64,000 bases of DNA from CALDTK01 sp963837005 (GTDB lineage Bacteria; Bacteroidota; Bacteroidia; Chitinophagales; Saprospiraceae). Position numbers and translations under genes: made by a program. The stretch lies in the NCBI GenBank assembly GCA_963837005.1, contig CAWIMC010000001.1, positions 1,612,001 through 1,676,000 of the forward strand, in the 5' to 3' direction. Below, piece after piece: positions 16,839 through 25,028 of this stretch (the stretch's first letter is position 1; each line of letters begins with the position of its first letter). Below the pieces are notes generated by a model. It was not told the origin of the DNA, did not search any database, and saw only the letters and a list, made by a program, of their open reading frames with translations.

Positions 16839-19163
16839 GTGGCGCGTCTACGTACCTACGCCATCCGCCACCACGGCCCGGGTTCGGCGAAGGCTATGCT
16901 GCGGGCGCTCGAGCGTGACCCACCGGATGTTCTGGCCGTCGAGATGCCCGCTGACTTCGCAGAGGCGCTTCAACACGTCGGTGACGAGGGTCTGCGGGCA
17001 CCGGTGGCCATGGTCGCCTACGCGCCGGCCGACGTGCAGCTGGCCCTCTACTACCCGCTCGCCAGCTTTAGTCCTGAGTGGGTCGCGATGCGGTGGGCGG
17101 CTGCGCGCGGGATTCCGATCGTGCCGGTTGACTTGCCGGCCAAGCTCATGATCCCGCTAAGTAAGCAGACGCGTGGGCGCAAGCACCGCCTCCGGGTAGA
17201 TCCGCTCGGCGAACTGGCGAAGGTAGCCGGCTACAGCGACCGCGAGCGATGGTGGGAGGCGACCTTCGAACTCGTAGACCACAGCGACGACGTTGACGAC
17301 GACGAGGGAATCTTCCCGGCCATCACGCAGATGATTGCGAGTTTGCGGGAGGCTTACCCCGAGGCAACCGATGCGGAGTGTGCCCTGCGCGAGATGCACA
17401 TGGCGCGGGAGATCGCAAAGCTGCTGCGGGCAGGGCGCGAATCAGTAGCGTTCGTATGTGGGGCCTGGCATGCAGCAGCACTCCCCGACGGGGAGGACAA
17501 GGCGTTGCTGTCCCACTTACGCAAAACGGGGGGCGGTTACGCTTCCGCTAAAACAGGCATCGTCCCCATCAAACTCGCGTACGCCTGGATTCCGTGGACC
17601 TACGAGCGTCTGCGCAGTGGCGGGGGCTATGGCGCGGGCGTGGTGTCGCCGGTGTGGTACGACCTATTGTACCGTGACCCAGGTGGTGCTACCGACGCCT
17701 ATCTCACGATGATCGCCCGCGAGATGCGGGAGGTAGGCTCGGCCGCGTCGACAGCACAGATCGTAGACGCCGTAGAGTTGGCCAGTAGTCTCCGAAACTT
17801 GCGCGGCCTTGCTCTCGAAGGACTCGATGAAATACGCGAAGCTGCGCAGAGCACGCTTGCACAAGGCTCAGCACTCGTCCTCGCGCGCGCGATGCGGAGT
17901 GTCGAGAGCTACCGAACCAGCGGGAGCGTACCGGTGGGCATGTCGAGCCTTCCACTCCAACAAGACCTGGAGGTCCGATTTAAAGAGGTACGCCTGCTGA
18001 AGGTCTACCGCGACATGGAGCCGGCGGAGAAGAACTACGACCTGCGCAAGGAGACTCACCTCGCGGCCTCGCAACTCATCTGTCAGCTCCTGCTGCTCGA
18101 CATACCCTTCGGCAACCGGATTGAGGAGCGGAGTCGCGCACTAGGCACCTTTAAGGAGAGTTGGTACCTGCACTGGGAGCCGGACTTTGCCGTGTTGCTG
18201 ATCAGTGCGCACCGTCTCGGTCAGACGATCGAGGAGGCAGCCAAGAGCGCCCTGCACGAGCGTTTGGCGGAAGCCGACGATCTCCTCGAACTCGTCCGGG
18301 CGGTAGACCTCATCGTGCTCGCGGGGCTACAGGGTGAACTCGCCACCCTGGCAGAGGTCATCCAAGAGCGAGCCGCCGCCACCGTCGACACCTGGATGCT
18401 CGCCCGGGCACTTCCGAACCTCCTGCGGCTCGCCCGCTACCACTCGCTGCGCATCGAGGACGCCGCGACGCTGGAGGCCGTCAACGCGACGCTGCTCCCG
18501 AAGCTTTCCGTCGGTTTGGCGGCGGCCAGCGAAGATCTCGACGAAGAGGCCGCCCAGCTAGGCTTCGACCTACTGAAAGCACTGCAACCCTACATCGGAA
18601 TGCTCACCGACTCGACGCTTCGGGACCTCTGGTCGCAGGCCCTTACCCAACTTTTACACGCCCGGCGAGCACACCCCCTCCTGCGCGGCTTTGCGCATCG
18701 GACGCTGGTCGACGCCGAGGACCTCTCTACGGCGAACTCTAGCAGACTACTCGGCCTAGCGCTCGCGGGCGGAGGCCCTCTGGACTCTACCGGGCACTAC
18801 GTCGAGGGCTTTCTGTACAGCAGTGCACAGGTGCTAATCCACCAGCCGGAAGTCTTAAACGCGGTAAGCACATGGCTCGCGAGCATCAGCCTCACCGATT
18901 TTCGGGAGCTGCTGCCAGTACTGCGGCGGACGATGAGTCGCTTCAGCAAATCCGAACGCCGCAAGGTGACAGCCTCGTTGGTGCAGCTGTTGCCACTAGC
19001 CAGTGAGACATCCCGACCTGCCGCCGCCGAGCAGGGACAAGCTGCCACAGTAGCACCCGAGACTTCGCCTTCACTGGGAAGTCAACCCTGTGGCGATCCC
19101 GACGACGAGTGGACAGATTGGATCAGCTCGTGGCTGGCGGGGAAGGCTGAAGTAGAACGCTAG
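16839..19163 (+). CDS. DUF5682 protein, YehM-like
   Basis: A 774-residue protein. The start is GTG 16839, two bases after the ATPase stop, because this gives ARLRTYAIRHHGPGSAKAM, and IRHHGPGSA is the conserved N-terminal motif of DUF5682/YehM proteins. A further conserved patch is SVAFVCGAWHAAAL near residue 205. The first 350 residues look alpha/beta and TIM/hydrolase-like (His, Glu and Asp rich near the N-terminus); the rest is helical. The C-terminus ends with a low-complexity linker and DDEWTDWISSWL. It is the probable client or effector of the MoxR ATPase upstream. The biochemical activity is unknown. One possible degenerate hairpin element lies at 17540. Confidence 0.82.
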   Translation: MARLRTYAIRHHGPGSAKAMLRALERDPPDVLAVEMPADFAEALQHVGDEGLRAPVAMVAYAPADVQLALYYPLASFSPEWVAMRWAAARGIPIVPVDLPAKLMIPLSKQTRGRKHRLRVDPLGELAKVAGYSDRERWWEATFELVDHSDDVDDDEGIFPAITQMIASLREAYPEATDAECALREMHMAREIAKLLRAGRESVAFVCGAWHAAALPDGEDKALLSHLRKTGGGYASAKTGIVPIKLAYAWIPWTYERLRSGGGYGAGVVSPVWYDLLYRDPGGATDAYLTMIAREMREVGSAASTAQIVDAVELASSLRNLRGLALEGLDEIREAAQSTLAQGSALVLARAMRSVESYRTSGSVPVGMSSLPLQQDLEVRFKEVRLLKVYRDMEPAEKNYDLRKETHLAASQLICQLLLLDIPFGNRIEERSRALGTFKESWYLHWEPDFAVLLISAHRLGQTIEEAAKSALHERLAEADDLLELVRAVDLIVLAGLQGELATLAEVIQERAAATVDTWMLARALPNLLRLARYHSLRIEDAATLEAVNATLLPKLSVGLAAASEDLDEEAAQLGFDLLKALQPYIGMLTDSTLRDLWSQALTQLLHARRAHPLLRGFAHRTLVDAEDLSTANSSRLLGLALAGGGPLDSTGHYVEGFLYSSAQVLIHQPEVLNAVSTWLASISLTDFRELLPVLRRTMSRFSKSERRKVTASLVQLLPLASETSRPAAAEQGQAATVAPETSPSLGSQPCGDPDDEWTDWISSWLAGKAEVER

Positions 19164-19186
19164 TGACGCCTGAGGAGCGCGCCCAG

Positions 19187-20008
19187 CTACCTCTCCTCTA
19201 CCACCACGGGACTGTCCTCGGGCTCATTGACCGCTAGCTCTCCGGATTGACGCGGGTCTGCCTCTGGCTCGGTGATGAGAAAGTTGTTGTAGGCCTCGTC
19301 GATGAGTTGAATCCCGACCTGCCCGGCGTTGAGCAATTCGAGGAGCGCCAAAAAGATCACGATTGCGTGCACACGATTGGCGCAGCGGCCAAAAATAGTC
19401 TCGAACGGCACCCTTCCCCGCAGCCGAACGGAACTCAGGACCCGCTCTCGCTCGGCCTCGACGGTGTAGGGCCAGCGCATGACGCGGTGCACGGGTTTGG
19501 ACTCCCGATCTTTCTGCCTAGCGAGCACCCGTTCAAAAGTGCGCAGCAGCTTGTAAAGCGTCACGGACTCCCACTCGGCTTCGGCGCGGGCCTCACCGAG
19601 CAGCTCCTCGCTGATTTGCTCGACGAAGGGTCGGGCGAACTGCTGCCCCCGCCCCTCTTCGAGCGCTCGCATCTCCTCGATGATCCCTCGGTAGCGGCGG
19701 TACTCGATAAGGCGATCGACCAACTCCTGGCGGGGGTCGATGTCCTGTCCGCTCTCGTCTTTCTCGAGGCGCGGCAGCAGCACTCTGGCCTTGATGGACA
19801 TTAGCGTAGCGGCAACGACGATAAAATCTCCGGCGAGACTGATGTCCAGCGCCTTCGCCTCTCGGATATAGCCGAGGAAGTCGTCGGTGATCTTGGCGAT
19901 CGGGATGTTGGCGATGTCGATTTCGTCGCGCTCGATGAAGAACAGCAGCAGGTCGAAGGGCCCTTCGAACTGAGGGACGGCGATGCGATAGGGGGTGAGG
20001 TTGTTCAC
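19187..20008 (-). CDS. scpA: Segregation and condensation protein A
   Basis: A 273-residue kleisin that bridges SMC heads with ScpB to condense chromosomes. The start is placed at GTG 20008, since NNLTPYRIAVPQFEGPFDLLLFFIERDEIDI is the conserved N-terminus; the open frame upstream only overlaps the TPR gene. The N-terminal helical SMC-neck binding domain is followed by ARVLLPR (residues about 65-71), and the C-terminal winged helix (VHAIVIFLALLELLNAGQVGI) is clear. An acidic tail of about 25 residues follows. It is the last gene of the minus-strand row that starts at purH, with 14 bp to the TPR gene before it. No smc or scpB is present here. Confidence 0.92.
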   Translation of the reverse strand: MNNLTPYRIAVPQFEGPFDLLLFFIERDEIDIANIPIAKITDDFLGYIREAKALDISLAGDFIVVAATLMSIKARVLLPRLEKDESGQDIDPRQELVDRLIEYRRYRGIIEEMRALEEGRGQQFARPFVEQISEELLGEARAEAEWESVTLYKLLRTFERVLARQKDRESKPVHRVMRWPYTVEAERERVLSSVRLRGRVPFETIFGRCANRVHAIVIFLALLELLNAGQVGIQLIDEAYNNFLITEPEADPRQSGELAVNEPEDSPVVVEER

Positions 20009-20022
20009 GGTCGTGAAAAACC

Positions 20023-21471
20023 TTAGATCCCCCGCACCGTGGTACTCTCCCCGATCCAGCACGGCACCGTATAAGACTGGCCTTCCTTGAGTCCTCGTGA
20101 GAAGAGGTCGCCCTTCGTAGGCAGGTACTGGGTGTAGTTGCCGATGAGGCGGTTGGCTTCGCTGGCTACGCCAGAGTCGACGTTGCGGGCTTTGACCCAC
20201 TGGTCGATAGCGGGCCACACGACGCGTTGTGAGTCGAATCCGGTACCCGTGCCGCAAAGCGGTCCACTCGATGCGTAGAGCTTGCCGATGAGGATGTACG
20301 GTTCGCCCCAGCCTCCGCGATCGCCAGCGGCCTTGCGGGCCCAGTTGCGTGCCTGGCTGAAGTTGCGGAGGTTACCGTAGTAAACCTTGGCAATGATGAG
20401 TGCGAGTTCGGCTTTCTTGGTCGACTCGGCCGTGTTGTTGTAGCGGTCTTCGAGACACTCGATGGCCTCGCGGTAGTCGCCGTTTTGGAGGAGGGAGTTA
20501 GCGCTACAGCCACTGCTCGAAGCGACCGTCTCTCGGCAGGATTCGTTGTAGCGAGCCGTGAGCCGGACGATGTCGGGATCAGCCGAGTTGCAACCGCCGT
20601 AGCGGAGGTAGCCGATGGTTTGCGAGAGCAGGATACAATCGTTCGGGTTTGCTTCGAGCTCGGGCAGGTACTTGCCTTTGTAGTAGCCGCAATCGTAGAA
20701 CCCTTTGACCTGCTCGAAATACACGAGCCGATCCGGCACGTAGCCTTTGATGAGCTGGAGACGCTCGCGGTCGTTGGCTGTTTTGGCGGAAGCCTCCAAC
20801 TTGCGTAGGCGCTCGAGGATGAAGCGGCCCATTTCCTTGGCTTCGTCATCGTTGATCTCGCCGGACTCGTGTAGTTCGACGAGCAGACTCGTCATGGGAT
20901 TCAGAACGTACTCGCCGACCTCCATGCTGTCCCGGCGGATGGCCTCCTTGAAGAGCTTATAGTCGTCTTCTTTGCTGATCGCATCAGGATACTTGTAAAA
21001 GTAGTCGAAGGCCTTACGACCGGGGACATACCCGCCGTCTGGATAGCATTTATCGATCTCGTCGTACAGCGTAAACACGCGATCACGGTACTCTCGCTTC
21101 TTAGCGGCGTCATTGGTTTGCCCCATGAAGTACTCCATGAAATAGATTCCATCGGCGAGGACGGTGTTGCGCATACCGTCTGCCGCTGGTGCCGCAGCGT
21201 AGACCTTTTGCCAAAGTGGATAAGCCGCGTCAATGTTTTCGGTCTTGATGAAGTCCCGGTAGATGACGTAATCGTCGGTGAGGGCGTCGGCGTTGGCATT
21301 ATCGGAAAACTTACGGCAGTCGCTGAGCTTCTTCCCCCCCATCAGGCTGGGTTGCGTAGGCTGGGTGGTGGTCGGCTGCTTAGTGGCGGCGGTGCTCGTG
21401 TCTGTCGCTTTCGGCGTGCAGGCGACGCTAGCGCAGAGCGCCAACGCAATCGCGCAGGTAAGTTGTCTCAT
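20023..21471 (-). CDS. TPR-like lipoprotein, paralogue of the upstream gene
   Basis: A 482-residue predicted lipoprotein. The start is at ATG 21471 (RQLTCAIALALCASVAC, lipobox ending in Cys), which also avoids the terminator hairpin lying in the upstream extension. A Thr/Gln-rich linker leads to a helical-repeat body. It shares long stretches with the neighbouring 21572-22939 product: YRDFIKTENIDAAYPLW near the start, PYILIGKLYASS and a C-terminal GLKEGQSYTVPCWIGE. The duplication is old, as identity is patchy. Such TPR proteins of Bacteroidota are thought to sit in the periplasm or on the outer membrane. The function is unknown. One hairpin element encodes ASAKT. Confidence 0.75.
   Translation of the reverse strand: MRQLTCAIALALCASVACTPKATDTSTAATKQPTTTQPTQPSLMGGKKLSDCRKFSDNANADALTDDYVIYRDFIKTENIDAAYPLWQKVYAAAPAADGMRNTVLADGIYFMEYFMGQTNDAAKKREYRDRVFTLYDEIDKCYPDGGYVPGRKAFDYFYKYPDAISKEDDYKLFKEAIRRDSMEVGEYVLNPMTSLLVELHESGEINDDEAKEMGRFILERLRKLEASAKTANDRERLQLIKGYVPDRLVYFEQVKGFYDCGYYKGKYLPELEANPNDCILLSQTIGYLRYGGCNSADPDIVRLTARYNESCRETVASSSGCSANSLLQNGDYREAIECLEDRYNNTAESTKKAELALIIAKVYYGNLRNFSQARNWARKAAGDRGGWGEPYILIGKLYASSGPLCGTGTGFDSQRVVWPAIDQWVKARNVDSGVASEANRLIGNYTQYLPTKGDLFSRGLKEGQSYTVPCWIGESTTVRGI
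20780..20794 (+). repeat. Dispersed GNAA mini-hairpin element, GGAA loop
   Basis: GTTTT-GGC-GGAA-GCC within the lipoprotein gene, encoding SAKT on the minus strand. Confidence 0.75.
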
Positions 21472-21507
21472 CGGGTGTGGGGTTTGCGAGGGTAAGGTAT
21501 CAAAAGA

Positions 21508-21543
21508 AGTAGCCCGAAGACACGGCATTGTCCTCGGGCTACT
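21508..21543 (-). terminator. Rho-independent terminator between the two TPR paralogues
   Basis: 15-base arms AGTAGCCCGAAGACA and TGTCCTCGGGCTACT with a single mismatch and a six-base loop. On the minus strand the hairpin is followed by the T-rich TCTTTTGAT. It should end transcripts of the gene at 21572-22939. Confidence 0.8.
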
Positions 21544-21571
21544 AAAGGGGGTTAGCTAAGCGAGTGTTGCC

Positions 21572-22939
21572 TTAGCGGAGGGTAACGGTTTCACCGATCC
21601 AGCAACCCGTGCTCGCTGATGCGCCCGGCTTGAGGCCGCGCTGGAACATCATCTCCTGCGAGGGCGTCGAGCCTGCGTACTTATTGATTCGGTTCTGTGC
21701 CTCACCCGCGGAGCCGGGGTCGCTCTTCGCACGAGCGTACTCGTCGATCGCCGCGAGGATGACAACGCGCTGCTGGAACGGATCGGTTGAGCAACTGCTG
21801 CTCGATGCGGCGTAAAGATCACCAATGAGGATGTAAGGCTTACCCCAGCCCGGACGGGTAGCGGCCGCCTTGCGGGCGTAGTTGCGCGCCTGCGAAGAGC
21901 TGCGCTTGTCGACGCGGTAGATGCCCGCCATCTGGAGGTAGATAGAACCCTTGAGCTGGTTGTCGGCCGTCGCCGCAACTTCCTCGTATTTCGCTAATGC
22001 GCCGTCGACATCGCCTGCCTCGTACATGTTCTTGGCGACCGACATCGGGTTGTTTTCCTCGTAGATGCGCTTGCGGATCATCGAGATCTCTGCATCCAGC
22101 TTTCCGACGAGGGCTACCTCTGCACGGACACAATTTGCCCCGAGCATCCGGCGCACGAGATCCTCGCGCTCGGCCAGGCCGTCCTCATCTGCGGTAGCTG
22201 CTGGTGCAATGGCGTCGTAATCGGCCTGAAAGTCGGCCATAAAGTAGTCACAGTCGAATACGTATGGCTCGATGCCCTTGACGGCGGCGTCGTGTGCCGT
22301 AATAGCGTCGGCGTACTGCTGCGCATCGGCCTTCTCCTTGTGGAGCTGGGCGATACCTCGGGCCACCTCGATCAAGCGTCGGGCCTCTTGATCAGTAATG
22401 TTTTTGCTGGTGTACTGGTAGGAGGTAACGTAGCCAAGGGGAGTGAGCAAGCGGAAGTCCGCCTCGTCGCCGGTGAGCTCGAGCGCACGCATAAGAACGT
22501 CATACTCCTCCTCGTAAGGGCGTTGGAGAACGTAAAACATGGTGTACACTTCGTTGGTGTACAAAGCTGCCGACTCCTTGGGGTAGCACTTGTGCTGCTC
22601 CTCGTAAAGACGCATCACCATGTCCGAGTACTTCTGCTTCTCGGTAGAGTCGGTGGCGGCGTTGAACTTGGCCAAATAGATGCTACGCCCGTCGCTGTAG
22701 TGCGTGGAGCGATTACCGTCCGCCGCCGGAGCGACATCGTAGACCTTTTTCCAAAGCGGGTAGGCCTCCTCGAAGTTTTGCGCCTTGACGAGGTCACGGT
22801 AGAGGGTGTGGTTGGTGATGGCCTCGTCTTTGGCTTTCGCGCCGAGCTTCTCCCAATTGGCACAGGGGTCGGTCTGCGCGGTGGCAAGTGCGGCAAAGCC
22901 AAGTCCGAGGGCCACGCCCACATATTTTTTAATCGTCAT
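21572..22939 (-). CDS. Secreted TPR-like protein, paralogue of the downstream gene
   Basis: 455 residues with a clear signal peptide (TIKKYVGVALGLGFAALATAQ) and mature N-terminus TDPCANWEKLG. The body is helical repeats. Conserved patches shared with the next gene are HTLYRDLVKAQNFEEAYPLW, the region around VYDVAPAADGNRS, PYILIGDLYAAS and the C-terminal GCWIGETVTLR. An even number of cysteines suggests periplasmic disulfides. It starts 9 bp after the outer membrane protein gene stop, so it belongs to the coaX-centred transcript and ends at the terminator behind it. The function is not known. Confidence 0.78.
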   Translation of the reverse strand: MTIKKYVGVALGLGFAALATAQTDPCANWEKLGAKAKDEAITNHTLYRDLVKAQNFEEAYPLWKKVYDVAPAADGNRSTHYSDGRSIYLAKFNAATDSTEKQKYSDMVMRLYEEQHKCYPKESAALYTNEVYTMFYVLQRPYEEEYDVLMRALELTGDEADFRLLTPLGYVTSYQYTSKNITDQEARRLIEVARGIAQLHKEKADAQQYADAITAHDAAVKGIEPYVFDCDYFMADFQADYDAIAPAATADEDGLAEREDLVRRMLGANCVRAEVALVGKLDAEISMIRKRIYEENNPMSVAKNMYEAGDVDGALAKYEEVAATADNQLKGSIYLQMAGIYRVDKRSSSQARNYARKAAATRPGWGKPYILIGDLYAASSSSCSTDPFQQRVVILAAIDEYARAKSDPGSAGEAQNRINKYAGSTPSQEMMFQRGLKPGASASTGCWIGETVTLR

Positions 22940-22948
22940 GTGTAAATT

Positions 22949-24286
22949 TTACTTAAAGCGTCGTTTGTAAAACCAGCTGTTATCGGTGAGCGCAAAGCCC
23001 ACCGTCAAACGCAAGTATCGTTGGTCTATGTCGCCTGGCGTAACAAGAGAACCTACGTTTAGGCTCAAATTAACATAGGAAAGTTCCTCGCGGGGGCGAA
23101 CCACAGGTAATCCTAGGCCGAAGCTTATCCCACGGTCGGCGTCCACGCCACTGCGAGGATCTGCCCGGTAGTATGCCCCGGCGCGGTAGCGAACGGTGAG
23201 GTGGTACTTGTTGAAACTCTGGTAGTTAGGCACCCACTCCCCCCCGACCCCGAGGCGAAACCCGCTCTCGAGCTGTTCGTCGAGATTGAGGTTGTCGGAG
23301 TAGCGATCCCAGGTCGTGTACGCGACGTCGGCCCCGAGGCTAAAGCTGTTCACCTTCCGGTAGTACACGCCACCACCGAAGGTGAGCGGCATGGTGAGCC
23401 GCTGCTCCTGGTCGGAGTCCATTTGAAGCGTGTCGCGCCTCCCGACATTACCAGCCAGTGTCCCGAGCCGGGTCACCATCCGCTGCCCACTGCCGGTTAG
23501 GTCGCCAGTGTAGCTCACCGTGGCCGCGACCGTAAGCACCTTCGTTGGTCGCTCGTCGGTGGTCGCCAGTACGAAGTCGTACTGGGCACCGCCCTCAATT
23601 TCTACGCCGCGTACGCGAAACGACTCGGTATCTGTGATAATAGAGCTGCCGGGGATATCGGACGTGGCGACGAGGATCTGGGAGTTGCGCCGACCGAAAA
23701 TGTAGCTCAGCCCGAGCCCGAACCGCAGTCGTCGGTCAATCTCGACCGCGTGCGAAGAGCGCAGCCGGTAGAAGCCCCCCGTCCCGAGAAAGCTGTTCAC
23801 CACGGTACCTACCCCCGGCTGATCGGCCGAAAGTTGAATGTTGTAGCCCTGCGAACTGTACGGCGACACCGACAACAGCGTCGAGTATCGCACGCGGCGC
23901 GTCCGGGCGTCGAACAGGTCATTGAGGGTATTGCGGGTCGTAAACGCGAGGCTGAGGTATTCGAGGTTTCCGCCGATACCGGTATTCTCCTGGCCACCTG
24001 CGGTAAGCACGTCGCGGTTGACACCAACGCCTACCTGGTACGTCGCAAACCGCAGAGCCCCGAGCGAGGCGGGGTTCATGGGATTCGGGATGTGGCTGTC
24101 GGAGTAGGCCAGTCCAATCCCGCCCATGGCAGCCTGCGTGGCGTAGCCGGGTGCCGTGAGGTCGCCGACGCCGAATCGTGAGAACGGTGAGTTGACCTTC
24201 GGGTCCGAGATCTCCTGGCCAGATAACGCCGAGGCACCGAGCACGAGAGAGATCGCGAGGAAGAGAGATTTAAACGCTGAGAGCAT
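22949..24286 (-). CDS. Outer membrane beta-barrel protein, FadL-like architecture, unknown substrate
   Basis: 445 residues from ATG 24286, which overlaps the end of coaX by 17 bp. The signal peptide is LSAFKSLFLAISLVLGASALSGQ. Then come FSRFGVGDLTAPGYATQAAMGGIGLA and NPMNPASLGALRFATYQVGV, the typical opening of the FadL/OmpP1-like barrels found next to coaX in Bacteroidota, followed by alternating amphipathic strands and a C-terminal strand ending in YKRRFK. Gene order coaX-barrel-TPR is recurrent in the phylum as far as I recall, but its function there is not settled. Likely an outer-membrane pore or transporter. Confidence 0.75.
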   Translation of the reverse strand: MLSAFKSLFLAISLVLGASALSGQEISDPKVNSPFSRFGVGDLTAPGYATQAAMGGIGLAYSDSHIPNPMNPASLGALRFATYQVGVGVNRDVLTAGGQENTGIGGNLEYLSLAFTTRNTLNDLFDARTRRVRYSTLLSVSPYSSQGYNIQLSADQPGVGTVVNSFLGTGGFYRLRSSHAVEIDRRLRFGLGLSYIFGRRNSQILVATSDIPGSSIITDTESFRVRGVEIEGGAQYDFVLATTDERPTKVLTVAATVSYTGDLTGSGQRMVTRLGTLAGNVGRRDTLQMDSDQEQRLTMPLTFGGGVYYRKVNSFSLGADVAYTTWDRYSDNLNLDEQLESGFRLGVGGEWVPNYQSFNKYHLTVRYRAGAYYRADPRSGVDADRGISFGLGLPVVRPREELSYVNLSLNVGSLVTPGDIDQRYLRLTVGFALTDNSWFYKRRFK

Positions 24287-25028
24287 AGACGTGTAGTTGG
24301 GCGAGCCCCTCCAAGACGAGGTGCGGACGCAGCTCGGCCCCTGCGGAGCTAAGCGGGTGCAAAAGTGCGGCGTCCCCGCCACATATCAAGAGCCGAGCTT
24401 CGGAGACCTGTTTCGAGGGTAGGCGCAGGCGCTGGAACGTCTCCCACCAGCCATTCATTTCGAGGGCCGCCCCCCGGATCGCTCCTTGTTGTAGGGCTGT
24501 CGCCGTCGAGACGCCGATGGGTGCGCCTTTCGGCAAAACCAGGGGCACCTCGGGTAGCTTACCGGTGTATTCATGCATGGCCCGCGCCCGCATCTTGACC
24601 CCGGGAGAGATGCTGCCGCCCAGGTATTCGCCCTTCGCCGTCAAAAACTCTACCGTCATACAGGTGCCCAGGCTCACGACCATCACATCAGTCTGTGGAT
24701 ATATCGCTTGCGCCCCCACAACCGCTGCCAGGCGATCGGTACCGAGCGTGGTCGGTGTATCATAATAAAGGGTCACAGGTAGGGGCGAACCTGGCGCGTA
24801 GGTCCAAACTTGGGCTCGGATGCCGAGCCTATGGTGCCACTCTGCCTCGTCGCCGCGCCCCGACAAGAGGGCGTAGCCCGCGCTCGGCTGCGAGAGCAGC
24901 CACGCTAAGGCGTCCTCCTCATCCGTCCGCGACCAGGCGTGCACCTCACGCAAACGGCCCGCCTCTACCCGACCGAACTTTACGCGCGTATTGCCAAGGT
25001 CGAGGGCCCAAGTAACCAATGGCCTCAA
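24270..25028 (-). CDS. coaX: Type III pantothenate kinase
   Basis: A 252-residue kinase that makes 4-phosphopantothenate, the first step to coenzyme A. The ASKHA-fold phosphate-1 loop ALDLGNTRVKFG is at the N-terminus. The central VVSLGTCMTVEFLTAKGEYLGGSISPG and GVSTATALQQGAIRG are diagnostic for the type III enzyme. The start overlaps the purH stop by four bases (ATGA-type coupling). It overlaps the following outer membrane protein gene as well. One swapped-stem hairpin element encodes VLPKG between two conserved blocks. Confidence 0.95.
   Translation of the reverse strand: MRPLVTWALDLGNTRVKFGRVEAGRLREVHAWSRTDEEDALAWLLSQPSAGYALLSGRGDEAEWHHRLGIRAQVWTYAPGSPLPVTLYYDTPTTLGTDRLAAVVGAQAIYPQTDVMVVSLGTCMTVEFLTAKGEYLGGSISPGVKMRARAMHEYTGKLPEVPLVLPKGAPIGVSTATALQQGAIRGAALEMNGWWETFQRLRLPSKQVSEARLLICGGDAALLHPLSSAGAELRPHLVLEGLAQLHVYALSV
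24525..24539 (-). repeat. Dispersed mini-hairpin element, swapped stem GCC/GGC, GAAA loop
   Basis: Minus strand GTTTT-GCC-GAAA-GGC inside coaX, encoding VLPKG. Confidence 0.75.
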
